A program made the position numbers and the translations under genes. The notes beneath the pieces were generated by a model. That model was given only the letters and a program-made list of their open reading frames with translations, was not told the origin of the DNA and ran no database searches. A stretch of DNA of 64,000 nt. Source: Erpetoichthys calabaricus. Taxonomy: Eukaryota; Chordata; Cladistia; Polypteriformes; Polypteridae. Below, piece after piece: positions 45,000 through 55,960 of the stretch (positions are counted from its first letter, which is position 1; each line of letters starts with the position of its first letter). The DNA lies in contig NC_041394.2 in assembly GCF_900747795.2 (NCBI RefSeq), positions 347,447,363 through 347,511,362 of the forward strand, read 5' to 3'.

Positions 45000-45366
45000 T
45001 GTTCCTCACCCAGTTTTAAGCCTCCTACACAGCTGTTTCTGTTTCAGTTAATGACTGTGTTTCAACTTACGTGTGACATTGATGATCATTAGCACCTGTT
45101 TGGTAGAATTGGTTGATCAGACACCTGACTAGAATCCTACAAAATCCCTGACTTTGTGCAAGTGGACCAATAAGAATTGATGCTGGTTTGAAGGCAAAAG
45201 GTAGTAACACCAAATATTGATTTGATTTAGATTTTTCTTTTGTTCGCTCACTTTGCATTTTGTAAATTGATAACAATAAACAATCATTATTTATATTTCT
45301 GAAAGCATTCTTTGTTTACAGCATTTTTTCACACCTGCCTAAAACTTTTGCACAGTACTGTATATA
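45000..45366 (+). mobile_element. Right-end fragment of another Tc1-like element
   Basis: Ends CCTAAAACTTTTGCACAGTA and CTGTA, a Tc1-like terminal repeat. The upstream part (CTACAAAATCCCTGACTTTG) matches my memory of the region after the transposase gene of this family. The left part is missing and the Helitron at 44,098-44,987 adjoins it. Confidence 0.65.
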
Positions 45367-45368
45367 TA

Positions 45369-45863
45369 CAGGGTAGGATTCAAAAGTAATGAGCCTCATT
45401 TTGTTCTGACGCGAACGTACCTCGCCGCGCGCCCCACTTGCCAGCGACGGTGGGTGTTGGCTTCACAACGCAACGGAGCTCCTACGGAGCGGTAGGATCT
45501 GCCTTGACGGGAACCCCTGTGTGGTAGTGCGTTACACGGCGGAATGGAAAGTTCATTAGAGCAACGGTACGCGTTGAAGACGAAGACCATGCTCATTGCC
45601 TTCTTCGGAGTGAAGGGGATAATCCACTACTAGTTTGTCCCGCAAGAACAGACCGTGAATGCTGCTTACTACTTGGAAGTCCTGAAAAGGCTGAAAAGAA
45701 GCGTTGCGCACAAGCGAAGGGATATCAAGGACAAATGGAAGCTTCACCACGATAATGCGCCCAGCCACACCGCCTTCATCGTGAGCGCCTACCTGGCCCG
45801 GGTGAACGTTCCGGTGGTCCCCCAGCCTCCCTACAGTCCGAACGTGTCGCCTTCTGACTTCTT
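45369..45863 (+). mobile_element. Mariner element, internally deleted and truncated
   Basis: The left terminal repeat CAGGGTAGGATTCAAAAGTA follows TA. A transposase reading starts at ATG 45,544 with MESSLEQRYALK and then jumps to TKTMLIAFFGVKGIIHY, so roughly 150 residues including the first catalytic Asp are deleted. The rest reads HHDNAPSHTAF (second Asp) and PQPPYSPNVSPSDF (third catalytic Asp, DD34D type), with one in-frame TAG at 45,631. It is cut off at a TAGA repeat. Higher CpG and GC than the neighbours suggest a different age or origin. Confidence 0.85.
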
Positions 45864-45865
45864 AG

Positions 45866-45896
<31 letters not shown>

Positions 45897-46130
45897 GATA
45901 CTTTATTAATCCCAATGGGAAATTCACATTCTTCAGCAGCAGCATACTGATACAATAAATAATATTAAATTAAAGAATTAAACCTAGATACCAAAGGAAA
46001 AAATAAAAGAATGTGTGGTGTGAAGAAAACACAGATTAAAGGTTTAGGAATCCGTCCCCATATACTGTGGGTTTAAGAGAAAAACTTTGTTGTTCACTAC
46101 AATGGTCAGGTTTCCAATAAACGATTGACA
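45864..46130 (-). mobile_element. LINE 3' tail with (TAGA)n end
   Basis: On the minus strand it ends AATAAAGTATCTATCTATCT, a tail form that I recall from fish LINE copies (signal AATAAA then TCTA repeats). Coding sequence is absent. The clade is not certain. Confidence 0.5.
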
Positions 46131-47344
46131 TTGAATGGCGCATACACGGAGCAATTTATGGGATTATGAACGGAAGTAAAACTGAAGGAAGAAGGAAGGG
46201 TGACATTGATGATTTTTTGACGGAGGTGACATCATCCATGAGCGATCGGAGGTGAAGTCATCAGGGTGAGTCGGGAGTAATACGAAAGCTCCTCGGATGT
46301 CAGGATGGTGATTTCGGAACGAATTGAAGGTGCCATAGCTTTTTGTTCCTCGTCTTTACTAGCAAAATGAAGAGAGAAGCGTTAATGCGCTGCCTTAGTT
46401 CCCTGTCTTGCGGTTTCTCAACGCTTGTTGGGTCCTTTAGCTGCCCCCTAATCGCTCATGTTTGACAGCGGTTATTGGAAGCTAAATAACAGCCTGTTAC
46501 ACAATGAAGATCTAAAGGACATGATTTATAAGCATACCATAAAGTGCTGGAAATTGGCTAATAATAAGAATTTGCAAAAAATTGTGAACGTCTAAAATAT
46601 ATTTTGTGAGATCAAGAAGACAGTGGTTGGATAAAGGAGAAAAGAATAGCAAATGTCTCAAAAAAGTGGGGTGAAAAAAACATGCTTCAAAAGATTATAA
46701 TTGATGGTGTCCTTTGTGAGAATCCTAAATTTACTGAAGAATTTACAACCAATTTTTACAAAGAATTTTATACTTTAGCTACTAATCTTGATGAGGCCAT
46801 TGACATATTTGTGTCCCAGAATATAATCATGAATGAAATAAAAGAGGCCATCAAAATTAAAGGATAATGAATCCCCTTGGAATGATGGCATAACATCAGA
46901 ATTTTATAAAAGTTTATAGACCCATTTCATGTTTTTAAATGTCGAAGGTATTGAAATGGGTCAATGACCTAATTCATTTAGACAAGGCATCATAACCTTA
47001 ATTCCTTAGCCTAATTAAGATGTTCTATTTTTGGATAATTGGCATCCTGTAATGTTCTTGAACAATGATTACAAGATACTCTCCTCCATAATCGCTAAAA
47101 GACTGAAATGAAGGATAAATGAGCTTATTGACAAATTTCAGTCCGGTTTCCATAAAGACAATAATATCTGGTTGGTTCATTTTAGAGTAGACTGAATATA
47201 ATGAATTCCTTTATGGATACCCAGTGATTCTATTTCTGTATTTTCAAAAGGTATTTGACCATATAAGACATGAATTTATCTGGGAAACCCTAAAAAACTT
47301 AAAATTTTATACTTTTTGTGTAAGTGCAGTTATGACACATTATA

Positions 47345-47556
47345 CAGTGGTGTGAAAAACTATTTGCCCCCTTCCTGATTTCTTATTCTTTTGCATGTTT
47401 GTCACACAAAATGTTTCTGATCATCAAACACATTTAACCATTAGTCAAATATAACACAAGTAAACACAAAATGCAGTTTGTAAATGGTGGTTTTTATTAT
47501 TTAGGGAGAAAAAAAAATCCAAACCTACATGGCCCTGTGTGAAAAAGTAATTGCCC
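47345..47556 (+). repeat. Left terminal inverted repeat of the Tc1-like transposon
   Basis: Pairs with 48,750-48,962. It carries the outer CAGTGGTGTGAAAAAC and the inner block GTGTGAAAAAGTAATTGCCC, so each repeat holds two related transposase-binding-like sites. Confidence 0.9.
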
Positions 47557-47563
47557 CCTGAAC

Positions 47564-48586
47564 CTAATAACTGGTTGGGCCACCCTTAGCAGCAATAACT
47601 GCAATCAAGCGTTTGCGATAACTTGCAATGAGTCTTTTACAGCGCTCTGGAGGAATTTTGGCCCACTCATCTTTGCAAAATTGTTGTAATTCAGCTTTAT
47701 TTGAGGGTTTTCTAGCATGAACCGCCTTTTTAAGGTCATGCCATAGCATCTCAATTGGATTCAGGTCAGGACTTTGACTAGGCCACTCCAAAGTCTTCAT
47801 TTTGTTTTTCTTCAGCCATTCAGAGGTGGATTTGCTGGTGTGTTTTGGGTCATTGTCCTGTTGCAGCACCCAAGATCGCTTCAGCTTGAGTTGACGAACA
47901 GATGGCCGGACATTCTCCTTCAGGATTTTTTGGTAGACAGTAGAATTCATGGTTCCATCTATCACAGCAAGCCTTCCAGGTCCTGAAGCAGCAAAACAAC
48001 CCCAGACCATCACACTACCACCACCATATTTTACTGTTGGTATGATGTTCTTTTTCTGAAATGCTGTGTTCCTTTTACGCCAGATGTAACGGGACATTTG
48101 CCTTCCAAAAAGTTCAACTTTTGACTCATCAGTCCACAAGGTATTTTCCCAAAAGTCTTGGCAATCATTGAGATGTTTCTTAGCAAAATTGAGACGAGCC
48201 CTAATGTTCTTTTTGCTTAACAGTGGTTTGCGTCTTGGAAATCTGCCATGCAGGCCGTTTTTGCCCAGTCTCTTTCTTATGGTGGAGTCGTGAACACTGA
48301 CCTTAATTGAGGCAAGTGAGGCCTGCAGTTCTTTAGACGTTGTCCTGGGGTCTTTTGTGACCTCTCGGATGAGTCGTCTCTGCGCTCTTGGGGTAATTTT
48401 GGTCGGCCGGCCACTCCTGGGAAGGTTCACCACTGTTCCATGTTTTTGCCATTTGTGGATAATGGCTCTCACTGTGGTTCGCTGGAGTCCCAAAGCTTTA
48501 GAAATGGCTTTATAACCTTTACCAGACTGATAGATCTCAATTACTTCTGTTCTCATTTGTTCCTGAATTTCTTTGAATCTTGGCAT
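47564..48586 (-). CDS. Tc1-like transposase, intact, 340 residues
   Basis: A cut-and-paste transposase that binds the terminal repeats and inserts at TA. An N-terminal paired-like pair of helix-turn-helix domains covers about residues 1-110 (YKAISKALGLQRTTVRAIIH at 25-44), with an AT-hook-like linker SGRPTKIT (58-65). The catalytic core has Asp153 (WTDES), Asp244 (QQDNDPKHTS) and Glu279 (NPIEML), spaced DD34E, plus the glycine-rich KYGGGSVMVWGCF (187-199). The length equals the family norm of about 340. The start ATG at 48,584-48,586 gives MPRFKEIQEQ, a usual beginning, and the stop TAA lies just inside the left terminal repeat. No lesion is visible. The gene is unspliced and its promoter would lie in the right terminal repeat. 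Confidence 0.97.
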   Translation of the reverse strand: MPRFKEIQEQMRTEVIEIYQSGKGYKAISKALGLQRTTVRAIIHKWQKHGTVVNLPRSGRPTKITPRAQRRLIREVTKDPRTTSKELQASLASIKVSVHDSTIRKRLGKNGLHGRFPRRKPLLSKKNIRARLNFAKKHLNDCQDFWENTLWTDESKVELFGRQMSRYIWRKRNTAFQKKNIIPTVKYGGGSVMVWGCFAASGPGRLAVIDGTMNSTVYQKILKENVRPSVRQLKLKRSWVLQQDNDPKHTSKSTSEWLKKNKMKTLEWPSQSPDLNPIEMLWHDLKKAVHARKPSNKAELQQFCKDEWAKIPPERCKRLIASYRKRLIAVIAAKGGPTSY

Positions 48587-48749
48587 GATGTCTAGCTTTT
48601 GAGGTGCTTTTGGTCTACTTCTCTGTGTCAGGCAGCTCCTATTTAAGTGATTTCTTGATTGAAACAGGTGTGGCAGTAATCAGGCCTGGGGGTGGCTACG
48701 GAAATTGAACTCAGGTGTGATACACCACAGTTAGGTTATTTTTTAACAA

Positions 48750-48962
48750 GGGGGCAATTACTTTTTCACACAGGGCCATGTAGGTTTGGATTTTTTTTCT
48801 CCCTAAATAATAAACACCATCATTTAAAAACTGCATTTTGTGTTTACTTGTGTTATATCTGACTAATGGTTAAATGTGTTTGATGATCAGAAACATTTTG
48901 TGTGACAAACATGCAAAAGAATAAGAAATCAGGAAGGGGGCAAATAGTTTTTCACACCACTG
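48750..48962 (-). repeat. Right terminal inverted repeat of the Tc1-like transposon
   Basis: Partner of 47,345-47,556. The differences seen are scattered single bases and small gaps. Confidence 0.9.
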
Positions 48963-49010
48963 TAAGTGATGTAATAGCTTAACTAAACTTTCTTGTGTAA
49001 CAATGTACAC

Positions 49011-50640
49011 TTAATAACTTGTAATGACAAAGTGAAACACATTTTCAGAAAGGTTTGCAAGTTTAATGCAAATCAAAAAACTAAAAGCTCTCATTTATGT
49101 AAGTATTCAGGCCGTTACTTCTGTGCTTTTCAGAAGCCCCCTTGGCAGCAGTTCCAGCTTTAAGTCATCCTAAGTAATTCTCCATAAGCAGAGCACACGT
49201 GGATTTGAGCAGTTTATCAAATTCTTCTTGTCAGATAATCTCAGTCCTGTCTGCCGTTTTAGAGCCAAGTGAAATTATTTTAAGGTGGCTGGAATGCCAA
49301 TCCTGCCACCAACCCCAAAGTTTTCCCTGCAAGTTAGAGGACCACGTGCAGAGCTGGATGCAGTTTAACATCATACCCAAGAATGAACAACAGGGATCCC
49401 AAGCTGTTACATCACCGTAGCAGTGCATGCTCCACAACCTGACCTTAAGCTCTATTGGATCGTATAGGAAGCATCTGTAAATCTTTCAAGTCTCTCAACT
49501 GCTGTTCTATGGGGTTTAAGTATGGTCTTTGTTTGGACAACTCTTGGACTCTTAGAAATTTGTCACAAAGCCAGCACATCAATGATGTGATGGTTTACTT
49601 TGAGTCATTGTAATACTGAAACGAAAGCCATCAGCCTAGTCTGAGCCTGTGTATACTTTGGAACAGGTTTTCCTCAAGGTCCTCTCAATATTTGACTGTA
49701 TTCATCCTCTCCTCAAGTTTGACCACTTTCTCTGTCCCTGCTGCTGAGGAGCACACCACAGCATGATGCTGCCACCACCATGCTTCACTGAAGACATATT
49801 AGGCAGCTGAAGAACAGTGCCTGATTTTTGCCAAGAGTTCAGATTTTGTCTCGTTTGACCAGAGAATCTTTTTCCTTAGGCTCTCACAGTTCTTTAAATG
49901 TCAGTTGGTGAACTTTAAGTGGTCTGTTATATTCCTTTTACTCGAGAGTGACGTCCATCTAGCTACTCTATCATAAATTCCTGATTGATGGAGTGTTGTC
50001 AAGATGGTTGTTCTTCTAACCAGTTCTCCTAACTTCTAAAGCTCTGTTACAGCAACCATTAGGTCTTTGGTCTCCTTCATGACCAACGCTAGTTATTCTG
50101 TTTGGCTGGACTCCACATTTTAGGTGAAATCGTGTTGGTGCCAGACTTCTTCCGTTATACAATTATTGAGGCCAATATCTTCATGGAAATGCCCACAGCT
50201 TTAGAACTTTATTTTTATCCCCTTATCTATGCCTAACCACAATTTGAGTGCAGAGGTCTACAGAGTTTCTTGGATGTCTTGGCTTAGTTTTCATCCTGAC
50301 ATGCAGTTTGAATCATAGGGCCTTACATACAGGTACAGATACACATAGGCCTTTCTAAACAATGTCCAATTGAGTCAAATTGCCAAAGTTGGACTCCAAT
50401 CAAGTTCTAGAAACATCTCGGGAAGGATGAAAGCAAACAGGATGCACCTGAACACAATCTGAAGTGCCACAGCAAGATATCTGAATACTTAACACTGTAC
50501 AAATGAGGGATTTCAGTTTTTAAATAATTTGTAAACTTTTCTGAAAATTTAATTTCATCTTGTCATTCTGTGTACATTGATGGGCAAAAATCTCAAATGT
50601 ATCCATTTAAAATGAAACCTGCAACACAGTAAAGTGTGCA
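49011..50640 (-). mobile_element. Decayed Tc1-like transposon, second family
   Basis: On the minus strand it retains the general text of a Tc1 element I know from fish: the start near 50,640, ACTTGATTGGAGTCCAAC (50,388-50,405), AAACATCTCGGGA-like leader, CATGGTGGTGGCAGCATCATG (49,762-49,785, encoding HGGGSIML) and a GTATTCAG tail near 49,105. The terminal text AATACTTACATAAATG fits. Frames are broken throughout. About 200 bp at 49,240-49,440 does not fit and may be a separate insertion. Confidence 0.75.
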
Positions 50641-51334
50641 GAAATGCTCTGAATACATTATGATGCTATCCTACTGTTTCTACAAACTGCTTAATCCAAT
50701 TTAAACCACATACATTTTCATACATTGACTGGGAGGAAGATTACATGGATTTTTTTTTTCCTATCCCTACTACTATCCACTCATGCTGCAATATCATAAA
50801 GTACAACTGGCAAGGCCTGTTAATGAGTTTTAAAGAAGTTATTAACAAATTGAAGTCCGTGTTACTGCCGCACAGCTCCAGTAGTGTGTTTTTTTTTCAT
50901 CCCCCATATTCTAAAGATGCACTGACAAATCTTACTTTGCTTTACGAGGTGCTGTTAGATCGGTACTAAGTATTTGACTTTGGTATCGATACCAGCTTTC
51001 AGACCGCAGTACTGGTACCAAATCAGTAAATAACGGTCATCCCTACATACCACCTGACCTCTCTCCTCTTATCAAGATTCCCTTTGAATAGAATATATAT
51101 GAAAGTTAGTAATTGGTTGTTACTTGTCTGGTCTTAGGGTTACCCACAGCAGATAGAGCTTCTTGTTTCACATCTGATAATTTGAAATGAAGAGCATTGA
51201 GTTACTGTCAGCCTGCTGTGAACTGTCTAACTTTACATAAACCATAATATAGAGCTTGTTCTAAAATGATATTCAAGTGTCTTTAGACATAAGTGATGAA
51301 GTTTTAATGAAGTTGATTCCTGTTATTTTTACAG
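50641..51334. other. Probable intron or upstream region of the zinc-finger-type exon
   Basis: No exon was recognised. 50,945-51,045 contains GGTATCGATACC and GTACTGGTACC, text that I associate with hAT-type MITE ends. TTATTTTTACAG at 51,323-51,334 is a good splice acceptor for the next exon. Confidence 0.45.
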
Positions 51335-51735
51335 AGAAAAAGAAAAGGCTGCTGTACGCTATAACATCTCGATGGATGTGAAACAGGAGACCTGTGATGT
51401 TGACACAAATATGGAGGTAGCTTTAAATATTAAGGAGGAGGACTGTGAATGGGAGTCGGTGGGCATTAAAGAAGAACCTGAAGAGAAGTCTGTCACTATT
51501 GAGATGCATAACCATGCAAATTTGAAGAGTGTAAAAGAAGATGACCTTCATGATGGGTTTCAAGATGGAGTGGTGATAGGGTTAGACTCTTCTCAAGGCA
51601 GACAATGTTCATCTCCAGATCCTTCTGTCAATGTGAAGTCTGAATCATTAGAGTCTGATACAAAGAGGGCTGCGGAAACAACATCTGTTAGAACTCAGGA
51701 AAATCAGCCACCACCTACAAGGAAGTCTGGAAAAA
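51335..51735 (+). CDS. N-terminal exon of a C2H2 zinc-finger-type gene (partial)
   Basis: Exon bounded by the acceptor TTTTTACAG and the donor GTAAGT (51,736). ATG 51,372 opens 121 codons plus one base. The protein begins MDVKQETCDVDTN and is very acidic, with VKQE (3-6), IKEE (20-23 and 32-35) and VKSE (88-91), all psi-K-x-E SUMO-acceptor patterns, and a Pro/Lys-rich end. I recall this acidic MDVKQE/IKEE leader from zinc-finger genes of non-teleost ray-finned fish, where the finger array sits on the next exon. No finger exon lies in the remaining 12 kb, so the gene extends beyond the window, has been split by transposons, or is dead. The role would be nuclear DNA binding. Identification is by memory only. 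Confidence 0.6.
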
Positions 51736-52435
51736 GTAAGTGTAAAAAAAAATGTGCAAGTTTTAGGATTGGGGTTTATGGGCCTGAAATGTTGGGTCTT
51801 GTGGTTTTTATGAGAAATACTGTGTTGTATTGTGTGTTTAAATGTAGTTTGAGATTTCATCTTTGTTAATGTAAGGTTTAGCAATTTGCTATTCTTCCAT
51901 TGTAGTGATTTTACGCTGAAGTCCTAAACAGGTCCTTGGTAAAGTGAGATACAAATGTACAGCTGCAGGAAAAGTTGTGAACCCTTTGGAATTCCATGAA
52001 TACCTATCTGCATGAATTACTCTGAAAAATGCGGTCCAATATTTAGCTATACTGCAATTACAGGCAACCACAGTCGTCCTAAACTAATAACACACAAACA
52101 ATTGGACAACTTCTTGTCAGTTCTGAACACATCATTAAATATGCAGTCCATTCTGTGGCCCTCCTTTCTTTACATACTGGTTGACCCTTCTTTAGCAGTA
52201 ATGGCCTCCAACAAACCTTTTGTGTAGCTGCAAATTAGCCTTCAAGAGAGATCTTTTCTGATCAGTTCTCTTATTGGCCATTCCAGAACACCCATTTCCG
52301 TATGTATAAGCCTCTCATTTTTTAATATCTTCCTGTGTTTCGGCTCATTGTCCTGTGTCATCCCTCAGCTTTTGTTAAGCTTCTGCTATCCTGATATTTT
52401 TCTGTCAGATTTCTTGATATTATTTTCAATGATAT

Positions 52436-53140
52436 TATTAGAACATTTGAACACTCTAGATGACAACAGGCCTTTCAGCCTGACAAAGCTTGCCAGTCAT
52501 ATACATTTATTTCTTCCAAAAAAACATCAAGTTTTGAAAGTCCCTAATGTCTTACTGTCTACCACACTACTTGGTAGTTTATTACAAGTGTCTGTTATTC
52601 TTTGTGTAAAGAAAAAGTTTCTAATGTTTGTGTGAAATTTGCCCTTAACAAGTTTCCAACTGTGTCCCCGTGTTCTTGATGAACTCATTTTAAATTAACA
52701 GTCTCGATCCACTGGACAAATTCCCTTCATAATTTTAAACACTTCAATCATGTCACCTCTGAATCTTCTTTTGCTTAAATTGTAAATGCTCAGCTCTTTT
52801 AATCTTTCCTCATAATTCATCCCTTGTAGCTCTGGAATCAGCCTAGTTGCTCTTCTCTGGACTTTTTCTAGTGCTGCTATGTCCTTTTTGTAGCCTGGAG
52901 ATCACAACTGCACACAGAACTCCAGATGAGGCCTCACCAGTGTGTTATAAAGCTTGAGCAGAACCTCCTGTGACTTGTACTCCACACATCAAGGCGCTAT
53001 ATAACCTGGCATTCTGTTAGCCTTCTTAATGGCTTCTGAACACTGTTGGGAAGTCAATACCTTAGAGTCCACTATGACTCCTATATCCTTCTCATAAGGT
53101 GGACTCTCGATTTTCTGACCACCCATTGTGTATTGTTTTA
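52436..53140 (-). mobile_element. CR1-type LINE, 3' end fragment
   Basis: On the minus strand it contains GAGGAAAGATTAAAAGAGCT, AGAAGATTCAGAGGTGACAT and AGGCCTCATCTGGAGTTCTG, the conserved region around the end of ORF2 and the 3' untranslated tail of CR1. It ends GAGTGTTCAAATGTTCTAAT (minus strand), the short tail repeat typical of CR1. The coding end (VRPHLEYCVQ type) lies near the right edge. It is 5'-truncated, as most CR1 copies are. Confidence 0.8.
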
Positions 53141-53147
53141 TTAATTA

Positions 53148-53281
53148 CTAGCAAAATACCCGCGCTTCGCAGCGGAGAAATAGTGTGTTAAAGAGGTTAT
53201 GAAAAAAAAAAGGAAACATTTTAAATATAACATAACATGATTGTCAATGTAATTGTGTTGTCATTGTTATAAGTGTTGCTG

Positions 53282-53341
<60 letters not shown>

Positions 53342-53448
53342 CACATATCTACATATATATACATATACACATCCACATATATATACACACACATATCAAC
53401 ATATATATATACACACATACATAAACACACACATATACATACACACAC

Positions 53449-53489
<41 letters not shown>

Positions 53490-53628
53490 GTATACATATA
53501 TATATATATATATATATACGTATACATATATACATATACATATACACACAGAGACACATATATATACATAAATATTTACATATCTACATATATACACATC
53601 TACATATATATACATATATATATACATA

Positions 53629-53705
<77 letters not shown>

Positions 53706-53800
53706 AGACATACATACATAGATAGATTGACACATATATATATACATATCTACATATATATATATATGTAATTGTGTTGTCATTGTTATGAGTGTTGCTG

Positions 53801-53846
<46 letters not shown>

Positions 53847-53942
53847 CAAAATACCCGCGCTTCCCAGCGGAGAAGTACTGTGTTAAAGAGGTTATGAAAA
53901 AGTAAAGGAAAATTTTAAAAATGACATATGTATATGTATATA

Positions 53943-54027
<85 letters not shown>

Positions 54028-54313
54028 CAGCAACACTCATAACAATGACAACACAATTACATTGACAATCATGTTACGTTATTTTTAAAATGTTTCCTTT
54101 ACTTTTTCATAACCTCTTTAACACACTACTTCTCCACTGCGAAGCGCGGGTATTTTGCTAGTATATATATATATATAAAAGACAGCAACAGTTATAACAA
54201 TGACAACACAATTACATTGATAATCATGTTACGTTATTTTTAAAATGTTTCCTTTTTTTTCATAACCTCTTTAACACAGTACTTCTCCGCTGCGAAGCGC
54301 GGGTATTTTGATA

Positions 54314-54355
<42 letters not shown>
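53148..54355. repeat. Cluster of Helitron-end mini-elements and TA/CA microsatellites
   Basis: Four copies of a 100-140 bp module (CTAGCAAAATACCCGCGCTT, AGTGTGTTAAAGAGGTTATG, TTGTCATTGTTAT) lie at 53,148-53,285 (plus), 53,845-53,930 (plus), 54,035-54,163 (minus) and 54,180-54,316 (minus). They are separated by long TA runs and TACACA-type stretches. Long Tyr/Ile-repeat frames here are only translated microsatellite. Confidence 0.9.
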
Positions 54356-54356
<1 letters not shown>

Positions 54357-54359
<3 letters not shown>

Positions 54360-55144
54360 TGATCCCTCGCTATATCGCGCTTCGCCTTTCGCGGCTTCAC
54401 TCCATCGCGGATTTTATATGTAAGCATATTTAAATATATATCACGGATTTTTCGCTGCTTCGCGGGTCTTTTAATTTCTGGTACATGCTTCCTCAGTTGG
54501 TTTGCCCAGTTGATTTCATACAAGGGACGCTATTGGCAGATGGCTGAGAAGCTATCCAGCTTACTTTCTCTCTCTCTCTCTCTCTCTCTTGCGCTGACGT
54601 AGGGGTGTGTGAGCAGGGGGGCTGTGTGCAGCTGCTTCCTGAAGGACATGCTGCACGGAGCTTCGCATACTTAAAAGCTCAAAGGGCACGTATTGATTTT
54701 TTATCTCTCTCTCTATCTCTCTCTTCCTCTCTCTTCCTGCTCCTGACAGAGGGGGTGTGAGCTGCCGCCTTCAACAGCTTTGTACCGGCGGTGCTTCGCA
54801 TACTTAAAAGCCAAAAAGCCCTATTGATTTTTTTTTTGACTGCTTGCTTTGCACTCCTTTGAAAAGGAAGATATGTTTGCATTCTTTTAATTGTGAGACA
54901 GAACTGTCATCTCTGTCTTGTCATGGAGCACAGTTTAAACTTTTGAAAAAGAGACAAATGTTTGTTTGCAGTGTTTGAATAACGTTCCTGTCTCTCTACA
55001 ACCTCCTGTGTTTCTGCGCAAATCTGTGACCCAAGCATGACATTCTAAAAATAACCATATAAACATATGGTTTCTACTTCGTGGATTTTCCTATTTCGCG
55101 GGTGGCTCTGGAACGCAACCCCCGCGATGGAGGAGGGATTACTG
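54357..55144. mobile_element. Tc1/mariner-type MITE, second copy
   Basis: TA at 54,355-54,356 and 55,145-55,146. Ends are CAGTGATCCCTCGCTATATC and, on the minus strand, CAGTAATCCCTCCTCCATCG. Same family as 31,415-32,364 in the opposite orientation. Inserted in a TA microsatellite. It contains CT runs and no transposase. Confidence 0.9.
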
Positions 55145-55739
55145 TATGTATATATATATAATATACACATACATGCAGTTTTAATAACACAGAAATCAAT
55201 ATAAACATTAACATCATTATCATATGAGAATATGAAGTAATATATAAGAAGCACATTTCATATAAATATAAATTATTAAACAGTAAAATCTTCTTCTGTA
55301 ATTTGGTACCGTGGCAATTTGTGTGTCTGTCCAGGATTTTAAATGACCTGTAGCTCGCAAACCGTTTCACCTATACACTTGAAATGTGGTACACATATAG
55401 TACGTCACGTCTACTATCCGCTTTATGGGTGATGATTGTTTTACTCTTTTTATCTTTATTTTATTTTATTGTAGAATCAACTCCTATCTGCGCACAGCAG
55501 GGCAGCCGTGGGCGGATGCGTATGGTGTATTCACTCCATGTTATCGTGCATTGCGCTGTCAGTGGTATTTTGATAAAAGAATTTGAACAACATATAAGAA
55601 GCGTATAAATTATTAAACAGTAAAACATTAACATTTAAGAAGTAAAGTTACATTAAGTACTACTGCAGTGCCTTCGGGTATACCTCATTTTTTGTTTGCC
55701 CATTACATGCTTAAATGTATACATTTTTTTGGTGCACCT

Positions 55740-55960
55740 ACCCAAGAACACGCGACATATAACCGAGCGTGGGAGAAGCATGGATTTTAAACACGCGTTG
55801 AGTTCATCTGCTGGTCTCCCTCGTGGAATAACAGGTAATGTTTGACTAAAATCTACAGCGAGTAAAACGACATTACCTCCTATTTTTTTTTTTACGATCT
55901 CTGAGATCTTGCTTTTTTCGGTTCAAGGCTTCATAAGCTCTTTTATGTTGTATGGTGTAC
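55740..55960 (-). pseudogene. Helitron Pif1-like helicase, central fragment
   Basis: The minus strand encodes text like VVLLAVDFSQTLPVIPRG, then RPADELNACLKSM, corresponding to the Walker B and following region (GDFRQ-LPV-PRGTRADE) of Helitron helicases. The usual Gly before Asp and the Arg after Phe are changed. Frames are short. Confidence 0.6.

Larger units (their letters stand above)
47345..48962 (-). mobile_element. Complete Tc1-like transposon, apparently young
   Basis: Flanked by TA on both sides (47,343-47,344 and 48,963-48,964). Terminal inverted repeats start CAGTGGTGTGAAAAACTATT and extend about 210 bp with only a few mismatches. The single gene between them is unbroken. It lies inside an L1-Tx1 LINE. 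Near-identical long terminal repeats plus an open transposase frame suggest recent insertion and possible activity. Tc1 elements of similar type are known to have moved horizontally among fishes and lampreys, but I cannot test that here. Confidence 0.97.
46530..49010 (+). mobile_element. L1-Tx1-like LINE fragment, interrupted by an intact Tc1-like transposon
   Basis: 46,682-46,860 is open: MLQKIIIDGVLCENPKFTEE, EFYTLATNLDEAIDIFVSQ, NEIKEAIK. Further pieces in shifting frames are NDGITSEFYK, ILSSIIAKRLK, LIDKFQSGF and the catalytic-region relic ILFLYFQKVFDHIRHEFIWE, where the usual F-L-D-F is decayed. It is split at 47,343 by the transposon, after which about 45 bp of LINE text resumes (YK*CNSLTKL). 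Confidence 0.75.

Noticed and set aside
48963-49010. Continuation of the Tc1-like element beyond 48,962
   Set aside because: The terminal repeat ends exactly at the TA; the following text fits the interrupted LINE.
53253-54036. Long frames of Tyr/Ile/Thr repeats on both strands
   Set aside because: They are translations of TA, TACA and related microsatellites, open in several frames at once.
54540-54740. Repeated CT and GA runs as a CRISPR-like or regulatory array
   Set aside because: Simple microsatellite inside a MITE; no spaced repeat-spacer structure.
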